Shown here piece by piece: positions 1-5,202 of a stretch of 14,050 nucleotides of DNA. Made by a program: the position numbers and the translations under genes. How positions within the stretch are numbered: position 1 is the first letter of the stretch; each line of letters opens with the position of its first letter. Origin of the DNA: Thermoplasmata archaeon (lineage in GTDB: Archaea > Thermoplasmatota > Thermoplasmata > Lutacidiplasmatales > UBA184); contig JASHWZ010000182.1 in the NCBI GenBank assembly GCA_030043865.1, positions 1 to 14,050 on the forward strand, in the 5' to 3' direction. A model generated the notes under the pieces. The model saw only the letters and a program-made list of their open reading frames with translations. It was not told where the DNA came from and did not search any database.

Positions 1-131
1 GTCGCGCTCGTTTGGATGCCGGCGGAGATCGCGAGCAGGAGCACGACGAGGCCGACCGCGAGCCCGATGCCGAGCGACGTGAGGGCCGAGCGGCCCGGGC
101 GTCGGCGGATCGCGTCGAGCGCGTAGTACAC
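1..131 (-). CDS. ABC transporter permease, FtsX/MacB type (N-terminal fragment)
   Basis: Only the first 43 residues lie in the window; the gene continues beyond base 1. The fragment reads M-YYALDAIRRRPGRSALTSLG and then a hydrophobic segment (IGLAVGLVVLLLAISAGIQ). This is the typical start of MacB/FtsX-type permeases: a short amphipathic stretch with basic residues (A-x-R-R-x-x-R-S-x-L-T-x-L-G-I) followed by transmembrane helix 1. Members of this family work with a LolD/MacB-type ATPase in lipoprotein, peptide or antibiotic export, or act mechanically; the substrate cannot be told from this piece. The start is GTG at 131, 18 nt after the mptA stop on the same strand, so it is probably co-transcribed with mptA. 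The rest of the protein and any ATPase partner lie outside the window. Confidence 0.72.
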   Translation of the reverse strand, partial: MYYALDAIRRRPGRSALTSLGIGLAVGLVVLLLAISAGIQTSA

Positions 132-149
132 GGTCGCTCCCGCGGACCC

Positions 150-1058
150 TCAGGGGCCGGAGGTCCGGCGCAGCTCCCCGAAGGAGACCCGGTGGGACGC
201 CTCGACGTCGTACTTGTGGATCGACTCCTCGCTCTGGGTGCTCGCGCGCGCGACGACGGCGTCGGGCAGTTGGGGGAACGTCCCCGGCAGGGAAGCGAGG
301 AGGTCGCGCAGCACATCCTCGACAAACTTCGGGTGGCGGTGCGCGTCGAGCACCACGCGGCCCTCATCGCCCCGCTTGAGGATCGCGTACGTCGGGCTCG
401 ATTGGGCCGCCTCGATGGCCGCGATCAGCTCGTCGACCTCGACCTCCTCGTCGTCCGCCAGCTCAAAGAGCAGTCGCGTCCGGTTGCGCTGGTTGTGCGA
501 GATCATCGGCAACGAGGCGAGCGACGGGTCCGCGAGTGCGGGGTACTCCGCGACCAGCGCCTCCCGGCAGGTCTCCATCGCGCACGGGCAGGCGGTCATC
601 CCGACCGCCTCCGCTCCGATCGCCCGCTGGAGCTCGACGCCGCCGTCCGTCGTGCGGTGGGCCCGTGCCTCCGCGAGCAGGAGGTAGTCCTCGAAGCTCC
701 GCTTCGCCTCCGAGATCCCCTTCCGGAGGAAGTACTCGGCCGACGCCGACACCGTGGCCTCGCTCGCGTAGGCGTGCCGGGCGAGAAGCTCCCGCGCGAT
801 CGTCGAGCAGGCGATCTCGAGGCTCGAGACCGGGCGCTCGACGGTCTGGTCGACGATCTCCGCGAGGACCTCCGCGTTCCGCGAAAGGTCGGAGCCTTTG
901 CGACCGGACGGTAGGTCGACCGCGACGTCGAACGTCGCGGCCAGCGTGCGGACCCCGTCCTTGCGTTGGACCGAGAGGGGTTTGTGGATGCCCGAGACGC
1001 CGACCGAGCGCAAGGTCAGCCGACCTCGCGCGGGCGCCATCGCATGGACGTCCTTCAT
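150..1058 (-). CDS. mptA: GTP cyclohydrolase MptA/FolE2 (type IB)
   Basis: A 302-residue protein of the GTP cyclohydrolase IB family. In archaea MptA converts GTP to 7,8-dihydro-D-neopterin 2',3'-cyclic phosphate, the first committed step to tetrahydromethanopterin or folate-type pterins; it is a metal-dependent cytosolic enzyme. Visible family motifs are G-M-T-A-C-P-C (residues 153-159), S-H-N-Q-R-N (187-192), S-S-P-T-Y-A-I-L-K-R-G-D-E (220-232) and E-S-I-H-K-Y-D-V (278-285). They carry the Cys and His positions expected for metal binding and catalysis. Length is normal for the family. The ATG at 1058 was chosen because a TATA-like box lies about 27 nt upstream, as for a leaderless transcript; a second ATG at 1045 is possible, and the much longer upstream reading frame has no family similarity. 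It is divergent from the SufT-like gene, with an 18-bp palindrome between them. Confidence 0.94.
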   Translation of the reverse strand: MKDVHAMAPARGRLTLRSVGVSGIHKPLSVQRKDGVRTLAATFDVAVDLPSGRKGSDLSRNAEVLAEIVDQTVERPVSSLEIACSTIARELLARHAYASEATVSASAEYFLRKGISEAKRSFEDYLLLAEARAHRTTDGGVELQRAIGAEAVGMTACPCAMETCREALVAEYPALADPSLASLPMISHNQRNRTRLLFELADDEEVEVDELIAAIEAAQSSPTYAILKRGDEGRVVLDAHRHPKFVEDVLRDLLASLPGTFPQLPDAVVARASTQSEESIHKYDVEASHRVSFGELRRTSGP

Positions 1059-1080
1059 CGGCCGTGCCACCGGGGGGCTC

Positions 1081-1089
1081 CTTAAACGG
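1081..1089 (-). promoter_or_regulatory. TATA-like box for mptA
   Basis: On the minus strand this reads CCGTTTAAG, an AT-rich island in GC-rich DNA, centred about 27 nt upstream of the mptA ATG. The spacing implies transcription starting at or next to the start codon. Position and composition are the only evidence. Confidence 0.6.
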
Positions 1090-1095
1090 TTGCTT

Positions 1096-1113
1096 CCCGA
1101 GGGCACCCTCGGG
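1096..1113. promoter_or_regulatory. Perfect 8+2+8 palindrome, candidate operator
   Basis: CCCGAGGG-CA-CCCTCGGG is an exact inverted repeat with an 8-bp arm and a 2-bp spacer. It lies between the two divergent TATA-like boxes, immediately upstream of the mptA box and about 20 bp upstream of the box for the SufT-like gene. A second smaller symmetric element (GGGT-T-ACCC, 1111-1119) overlaps its right edge. Placement suits a regulator acting on either promoter. It could also be a chance GC-rich hairpin. Confidence 0.42.
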
Positions 1114-1133
1114 TTACCCCGGTTGTCGGCGAG

Positions 1134-1140
1134 CTTATAC
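1134..1140 (+). promoter_or_regulatory. TATA-like box for the SufT-like gene
   Basis: The element CTTATAC is centred 27 nt upstream of the ATG at 1164, the spacing of a leaderless archaeal transcript. There is no Shine-Dalgarno sequence before this ATG, which agrees. Confidence 0.65.
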
Positions 1141-1163
1141 GGCCGCGGCCCGTCGTTCCGACG

Positions 1164-1541
1164 ATGTCCGAGCCCGCGCCGACCCCGGCTCCGCCCGCCG
1201 CTGCGCCGACGGCGACTCCCCCGTCCCCGGCGGGCCCGTACGCCGAGCGGGAGCGACTGATCACGGAGAACCTGAAGCAGATTTACGACCCCGAGATCCC
1301 GATGAACATCGTCGACCTCGGGCTGATCTACGGCTTCGATTGGACGGGCGACGACGTGACGCTGAAGATGACGCTGACCGCCCCGGGATGCCCGGTCGCG
1401 GGGATCCTTGCGGAGGAGGTCAAGACGGCGATCGAAAAGGTCCCGAACGTCCACTCCGCCAAAGTCGACATGATCTGGGACCCGCCGTGGAGCCCGGAAC
1501 GGATGAGCGAGTTCGCGAAGCGCCAATTCGGTTACGCGTGA
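1164..1541 (+). CDS. MIP18/SufT-like (DUF59) iron-sulfur cluster assembly factor
   Basis: A 125-residue protein with a Pro/Ala-rich N-terminal linker (residues 1-25) and one MIP18 (DUF59, PaaD-like) domain (about 28-125). The signatures are clear: Y-D-P-E-I-P-M-N-I-V-D-L-G-L-I-Y (41-56), L-T-A-P-G-C-P (71-77) with the conserved Cys76, and I-W-D-P-P-W-S-P-E-R-M-S-E (104-116). Family members (SufT, the N-terminal domain of ApbC/Mrp-type carriers, eukaryotic MIP18, PaaD) help deliver or mature Fe-S clusters. As a standalone protein in an archaeon it is most likely a cytosolic Fe-S assembly accessory. The start has a well-spaced TATA box. The stop overlaps the GTG of the next gene (GTGA), suggesting translational coupling. 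Confidence 0.9.
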   Translation: MSEPAPTPAPPAAAPTATPPSPAGPYAERERLITENLKQIYDPEIPMNIVDLGLIYGFDWTGDDVTLKMTLTAPGCPVAGILAEEVKTAIEKVPNVHSAKVDMIWDPPWSPERMSEFAKRQFGYA

Positions 1542-2110
1542 GCCCGGACGGAGCGGGGTCCGTCCCGCCGGCCCTCACGGTGCGCGAGCTGCGCTGGTCG
1601 GACTTTGATGCGATTCGGGAGACCTACCTCCGGCTCTACGACGAGCGAGAGTCGAACCCCGAGATCGGCATCCATCTGTTCGCGGTCCGCCCCACCTACG
1701 CGGACGAGGTCGCCTGGTTCGCGAACCTCTATCGGTCGGTCCTGTCGGGCGAGGCCGTCGTCTCCGTCGGGGTACGGGACGGAGTGGTGGTCGGCCACTG
1801 CACCGTCCGACGCCTCGAACCGGGACCCGACTCGGAGACGGCCCACAACGGCGTGCTCGGGATCGTCGTGGATGCTCCCCATCGGGGCACCGGCGTCGGC
1901 CGCGCGATCCTCGCGGACGCGTTGCGCCAATGCGAGGGACGGTTCGAGGTCGTCCGGCTCTCGGTGTTCGCCACGAACCGACGGGCGCGCCAGCTCTACG
2001 AGGAGTTCGGGTTCGTCTACGTCGGCACGATGCCGCGCATGGTCCACCGCGGCGACCGCTACATCGACGAAGAGCTGATGGTCAAGACGATCGGGCCCCC
2101 GAACCGTTAA
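1538..2110 (+). CDS. GNAT-family N-acetyltransferase
   Basis: A 190-residue GCN5-related acetyltransferase that transfers an acetyl group from acetyl-CoA to an amine; the substrate is unknown. Motif A is seen as G-I-V-V-D-A-P-H-R-G-T-G-V-G-R-A-I-L (108-125), where R-G-T-G-V-G binds the pyrophosphate of CoA. The downstream F-A-T-N-R-R-A-R-Q-L-Y-E-E-F-G-F (144-159) is the usual motif B with a conserved Tyr and the F-G-F turn. The GTG start at 1538 overlaps the preceding stop by 4 nt and has no obvious Shine-Dalgarno sequence, so it probably relies on coupling. A later start near residue 14 is possible. Some archaeal GNATs acetylate protein N-termini (RimI/Ard1 type) or Alba, but nothing here assigns this one. 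Confidence 0.88.
   Translation: MSPDGAGSVPPALTVRELRWSDFDAIRETYLRLYDERESNPEIGIHLFAVRPTYADEVAWFANLYRSVLSGEAVVSVGVRDGVVVGHCTVRRLEPGPDSETAHNGVLGIVVDAPHRGTGVGRAILADALRQCEGRFEVVRLSVFATNRRARQLYEEFGFVYVGTMPRMVHRGDRYIDEELMVKTIGPPNR
2103..2110 (+). promoter_or_regulatory. Possible TATA-like box overlapping the GNAT stop codon
   Basis: CCGTTAAG, which contains the TAA stop of the GNAT gene, is centred about 28 nt upstream of the ATG at 2135. It resembles the GTTTAAG elements before mptA and rfcL. It is weaker than those, and the gene may instead be read from the upstream transcript. Confidence 0.35.
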
Positions 2111-2134
2111 GCGGCGCCCGCTCTCGGCCCGGCG

Positions 2135-2872
2135 ATGCCGAAGGACGACGCCTGGCGGCGCGAGCTCGAGGAGGAGCGTCACATGAAGGACGAGTTCATG
2201 GCCCGCCACCCCGAGTCGCCGTTCGTCGCGGGACGGGTGCCGTTCCACGAACTTCGGTACTTCGCCCCCGACCCCCAGTACCGCGTGCGCGCGGTCCTCG
2301 AGCGGGTCGCGGTCCCCGAGGAGGCGTACCTCCGGACGAATCGCGACGGGCAGGCCGTGATGCGCTACCTCGGCCGGCTCTCCTTCGCCCTCGAGGGGCG
2401 AACGGTCTCCCTCGGCGTCTACCACGCGGGCGAAGGGGTCGGGACGTCGGTGTTCGTCCCGTTCCGCGACCGAACGAGCGGCGACGAGTCGTACGGACCG
2501 GGGCGGTACCTGACGCTCGAGCTGAACGAATCCGACGAATACGACGTCGACTTCAATCGGGCGTTCAACCCGTACTGCGCGTACACGGACGAGTACGAGT
2601 GCGGCTTCCCCCCGGCGGAGAACGACCTCCCGGTCGAGATCCGCGCCGGCGAGAAAGCCTGGGCGGCGGACCGCAATCCTCGTACCCCGTCGAGCGCGGT
2701 GTTAGAGCGCCTCCGCACGGTGACCGGGCGGGCGGCCTCGCCGCGGGCGAGCGCCCGAAGGGTGCCGAAGCGGCGTCGACGGTCGACACCAGCCCGACCC
2801 GCGGTCGCACGTCGACGACCCGCCCGTCGTGCCCGGACTACAACGAAGGGAACGAGGCGAGGATCCCGATGA
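2135..2872 (+). CDS. DUF1684 domain protein with Arg-rich C-terminal tail
   Basis: A 245-residue protein. Residues 1-176 form a DUF1684 domain (COG3358), a family with no established function. Its hallmarks are F-V-P-F-R-D-R-T-S-G-D-E-S-Y-G-P-G-R-Y-L (107-126), D-F-N-R-A-F-N-P-Y-C-A-Y (139-150) and C-G-F-P-P-A-E-N-D-L-P-V-E-I-R-A-G-E (156-173). The domain is intact and the ATG start fits the family. Residues 177-245 are low-complexity and very rich in Arg, Pro, Ala and Thr (for example P-K-R-R-R-R-S-T and R-R-P-A-R-R-A-R), which is not part of DUF1684. The tail runs 35 nt into the 3' end of the convergent MarC gene. It may be a real nucleic-acid- or envelope-binding tail, or a product of a lost stop codon in GC-rich DNA. 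Confidence 0.85.
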   Translation: MPKDDAWRRELEEERHMKDEFMARHPESPFVAGRVPFHELRYFAPDPQYRVRAVLERVAVPEEAYLRTNRDGQAVMRYLGRLSFALEGRTVSLGVYHAGEGVGTSVFVPFRDRTSGDESYGPGRYLTLELNESDEYDVDFNRAFNPYCAYTDEYECGFPPAENDLPVEIRAGEKAWAADRNPRTPSSAVLERLRTVTGRAASPRASARRVPKRRRRSTPARPAVARRRPARRARTTTKGTRRGSR

Positions 2873-3473
2873 TCACGAACTGCACTCCGACCGCGGCGAG
2901 CAGGAGACCGAGCACCCGCGTCATCGCCATGACCCCGACCCGGCCCAGGTAGCGGAAGATCGGCTGTCCGTAGCGCAGGATGAAGTACGTTGCGACGGTG
3001 GTGACCGCGATCGCGACGAAGGTCGCGGCGATCGAGATCGGCGCGTTCCCCGAGTTTCCCTCGTAGATCATCACGGTCGAGATCGCCCCCGGTCCGGCGA
3101 GGAGCGGGATGCCGAGCGGCACGACCGACAGCTCGTCGCGGCGCGCGATCGCCTCATCGCGGTCCTGCGGGGTCAGCTTGACGCGCGCGATCTCGCCGCG
3201 GAGCATGTCGTACGCGACCGTGAACAGGAGGATCCCGCCCGCGATCTCGAACGCGGCGAGGGTGAACCCGAACGCCTGGAAGAGGAAACGCCCGAACAGC
3301 GCGAACAGGGCGAGCACGCTGCCCAGCACGAGCACCGCCCGGCGCAGGATCACCGTGCGGTCCTCCGCGGAAAAGCCGGTGGTCAGCGCGACGAAGAACG
3401 GCAGCGTCCCGATCGGGTCGACGATGGCGAACACCGTGACGATGATCGCCAGGTCCGTGTAGATCGTTTCCAC
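2838..3473 (-). CDS. MarC-family integral membrane protein
   Basis: A 211-residue, strongly hydrophobic protein of the MarC (UPF0056) family with about six predicted transmembrane helices. The family's two inverted-repeat signatures are seen: V-D-P-I-G-T-L-P-F-F-V-A-L-T (18-31) near the end of helix 1, and V-V-P-L-G-I-P-L-L-A-G-P-G-A-I-S-T (117-133) at the start of the second half. The name comes from the E. coli mar locus, but a role in antibiotic resistance was not upheld and the transported substrate is unknown. Length is typical. The start is GTG at 3473, giving M-E-T-I-Y-T-D; a weak GGAG lies 11 nt upstream. It follows the unknown 154-residue gene by 42 nt on the same strand and is possibly in an operon with it. 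Confidence 0.92.
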   Translation of the reverse strand: METIYTDLAIIVTVFAIVDPIGTLPFFVALTTGFSAEDRTVILRRAVLVLGSVLALFALFGRFLFQAFGFTLAAFEIAGGILLFTVAYDMLRGEIARVKLTPQDRDEAIARRDELSVVPLGIPLLAGPGAISTVMIYEGNSGNAPISIAATFVAIAVTTVATYFILRYGQPIFRYLGRVGVMAMTRVLGLLLAAVGVQFVIIGILASFPSL

Positions 3474-3515
3474 GGCGGTTCCGCTCCGACCTCGCTCCGG
3501 GACCGTCCGGCGACT

Positions 3516-3980
3516 TCAACTCTTCGCCCGGTCCGTGGTCCCGGCGCGCTTCCGCCTCTCGGGCGGACCGGCGGGGGCACGTCCGCCCTCTCGCCCCCGA
3601 CGAGGGACCGGGGCGCGGGATCCGGCACTCCGGGGCCCCCCGCGAGCCTTCGGTCCGGACGGCGCCCGGGGGCGGGGACCCACGTTCCGCCCGCGCAGGC
3701 GCAGGACGACCGGCTCCCGTTGCGGGTTCGCCAAGAGGAGCTCGTACGCCCCCGGGGCCTGGGGGTCGAAGAAGATCCGCGCCCGACCGGCCAGGCGGAC
3801 CCGCTGGACGTACGGCCCCCCGACCCGGCCGATCAGGAGGACGAACGAACGACCGGCCCGCGGGTTCTCGAGCTCCACGTCGATCTCGCAGGCCGGAGCA
3901 TCGAGGCGCACCTCGATGCGGACCGTCGACATCGGCTCGAGCACGAGGAACTTCGGCAGGTCGCTCAGCGCGGTGGGCAC
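3516..3980 (-). CDS. Hypothetical beta-rich protein with basic tail
   Basis: I do not recognise this gene. The 154-residue reading has a coherent core (residues 10-100) of alternating hydrophobic and polar residues suggesting a small beta-sandwich: V-R-I-E-V-R-L-D, C-E-I-D-V-E-L-E-N, S-F-V-L-L-I-G, Y-E-L-L-L-A-N, V-V-L-R-L-R-G. The order F-D-P-Q-A-P-G-A-Y-E-L-L-L-A-N-P-Q resembles the G-x-Y strand of GOLD-like or cupredoxin-like folds, but that is only a resemblance. Residues 101-154 are a Pro/Arg/Gly-rich tail. There is no signal peptide or membrane segment. The GTG at 3980 was chosen because an AT-rich element lies 26 nt upstream; GTG at 4004 or ATG at 3929 are alternatives. It may be co-transcribed with MarC. 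Reading frames on the opposite strand here look like compositional shadows. Confidence 0.6.
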   Translation of the reverse strand: MPTALSDLPKFLVLEPMSTVRIEVRLDAPACEIDVELENPRAGRSFVLLIGRVGGPYVQRVRLAGRARIFFDPQAPGAYELLLANPQREPVVLRLRGRNVGPRPRAPSGPKARGGPRSAGSRAPVPRRGREGGRAPAGPPERRKRAGTTDRAKS

Positions 3981-4001
3981 GAGCGTCGGACCACCGAACC
4001 T

Positions 4002-4010
4002 CACAAAAGC
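4002..4010 (-). promoter_or_regulatory. AT-rich box upstream of the 154-residue gene
   Basis: On the minus strand this reads GCTTTTGTG. It is centred 26 nt upstream of the GTG at 3980 and helps decide that start. It is less TATA-like than the other boxes in the window. Confidence 0.35.
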
Positions 4011-4040
4011 TGGCGGCTCGACGGGTCGCGTGTCGTCGAG

Positions 4041-4048
4041 GTTAAATC
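4041..4048 (+). promoter_or_regulatory. TATA-like box for osmC
   Basis: GTTAAATC is centred about 27 nt upstream of the osmC ATG. Read on the minus strand (GATTTAAC) it faces the divergent 154-residue gene, but at 41 nt from the GTG at 4004 and 65 nt from the GTG at 3980, so it is best assigned to osmC. Confidence 0.65.
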
Positions 4049-4070
4049 GGTCACGCGGCTCCTCGGCGCG

Positions 4071-4508
4071 ATGGCGACGAAGAGCACCGCGGAAGCGGCC
4101 TGGGAAGGCGACCTGCCCCACGGGAAGGGCCGCGTCAAGGGAGTGAGCGGGGGGCTGGCCGAGACGTCGGTCTCGTGGGCGGCCCGCACCGGCACCGCCG
4201 CAGGGCTCACGACCCCCGAGGAACTGCTCGCGGCCGCGCACGCGTCGTGCTATGCGATGGCGCTCTCCGCCGGACTCGGCCGGCTGCAAAAGCCGCCGCA
4301 GACGCTCGGGGTCCGGGCGACCGCGACGTTCGACAAGGTCGGCGACGCGTGGAAGGTCACCACGATGGAGCTCGAGGTCGTCGGCAAGGTCCCCGGGCTC
4401 ACGGCCCCGGAGTTCGAGAGCGCGGCGCGCGCCGCGGCCGACGGCTGCCCGATCTCGGGCGTCATGAAGGGCAACGTCGCGGTCACGGTCCGCGCGTTCC
4501 TCGAGTGA
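4071..4508 (+). CDS. osmC: OsmC-family peroxidase
   Basis: A 145-residue OsmC/Ohr-family protein, thiol-dependent peroxidases that reduce organic hydroperoxides in the cytosol. The two redox cysteines are present: Cys60 in E-E-L-L-A-A-A-H-A-S-C-Y-A-M-A-L-S and Cys126 in A-D-G-C-P-I-S. The first motif, with W-A-A-R-T-G-T before it, matches the OsmC subgroup better than Ohr. The N-terminal T-A-E-A-A-W-E-G-D-L-P-H-G-K-G region is the normal first beta hairpin. Length is standard. It appears to be a monocistronic, leaderless gene with its own TATA box. Its last 26 nt overlap the 3' end of the convergent ATP-PPase gene. Confidence 0.93.
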   Translation: MATKSTAEAAWEGDLPHGKGRVKGVSGGLAETSVSWAARTGTAAGLTTPEELLAAAHASCYAMALSAGLGRLQKPPQTLGVRATATFDKVGDAWKVTTMELEVVGKVPGLTAPEFESAARAAADGCPISGVMKGNVAVTVRAFLE

Positions 4509-5202
4509 GCTCCGCGAGCTCGAGGTCCGCGAAGACAAACCCGTCCCGCTCGACCACCGGCCCCGGCGCGACGGCGAGGCCCGCCGAGAACATCGGCCCA
4601 GCGGTCACGCAGGTGTGGAACTCTCCCCGCTCGCCGCACGGGTCGACGCCGTCCGGCAGCTCCGCGAGCAGGTCCCGGTCGAACGACCGCCCCGCGAAGC
4701 GGGCCGGGAGCTTCCGCGGGTCGAGCGCGACGATCCGGGCGTTCACGCCCGAAGCGATCATTTCGTCGGCCAGCCGGTCGGTCGGACGTCCCCAGAGCGG
4801 GAACACCGGCTCGACCCCGGTGCCTCGGAGCTTCTCCTCGCGGTAGGCCCGGATGTCCTCGAGGAAGAGGTCGCCGAACACGATCCGCGAAACGCCCTCC
4901 TGCCGGAGCGCGTCTACGGTGCGGGACATCGCCCGTTCGTAGACCGCGTTCGGGCACGGGGACGGGATCCCGACCTTGCGAATCGGCAGGCCCGCGGCTC
5001 GCGCCTGCGCGTCGAGCACGCTCTCCCGCACTCCGTGCATCGAGACCCGGCCGTACGTCTCGGTCACGGTCGTGAGGAGCCCGACGACGTCGAGCTCGCC
5101 GGCCCGCCGGGCCTCGTAGAGCGCGAACGCCGAGTCCTTGCCGCTGCTCCACGAGACGACCGCCTTCGGTCGCGATGTTCCGGGCCGGCGGGGTTCGCTC
5201 AC
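4483..5202 (-). CDS. Dph6-related ATP-PPase (diphthine-ammonia ligase family)
   Basis: A 239-residue N-type ATP pyrophosphatase of the COG2102/Dph6-related family. The PP-loop S-G-K-D-S is at residues 20-24. Further conserved elements are H-G-V-R-E (56-60), G-D-L-F-L-E-D-I-R-A-Y-R-E (110-122), P-L-W-G (135-138) and G-V-D-P-C-G-E-R-G-E-F-H-T (185-197). Dph6 adenylates diphthine and amidates it to diphthamide on elongation factor 2, a reaction expected in archaea. The D-P-C-G-E-x-G-E-F-H-T form, however, is the version also common in bacteria, which lack diphthamide, and differs from the G-E-G-G-E-F-E-T form I recall for the Pyrococcus protein. Diphthamide synthesis is therefore plausible but not certain. 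The GTG start overlaps the rfcL stop by 4 nt (GTGA), so the gene is coupled to rfcL. Confidence 0.85.
   Translation of the reverse strand: MSEPRRPGTSRPKAVVSWSSGKDSAFALYEARRAGELDVVGLLTTVTETYGRVSMHGVRESVLDAQARAAGLPIRKVGIPSPCPNAVYERAMSRTVDALRQEGVSRIVFGDLFLEDIRAYREEKLRGTGVEPVFPLWGRPTDRLADEMIASGVNARIVALDPRKLPARFAGRSFDRDLLAELPDGVDPCGERGEFHTCVTAGPMFSAGLAVAPGPVVERDGFVFADLELAELTRGTRGP

Noticed and set aside
150..1526. A 458-residue minus-strand reading beginning upstream of mptA
   Set aside because: The first 156 residues are Arg/Gly-rich, match no family and lie opposite the SufT-like gene. The cyclohydrolase begins at 1058 with a correctly spaced TATA box.
536..1537. N-terminal extension of the GNAT frame
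   Set aside because: It is Arg/Ser/Pro-rich shadow opposite mptA and over the SufT-like gene. The acetyltransferase fold begins after 1538.
2829..4508. A 559-residue plus-strand frame running through the MarC and 154-residue genes into osmC
   Set aside because: Only the last 145 residues (from 4071) are OsmC. The earlier part is a low-complexity mirror of the minus-strand genes.
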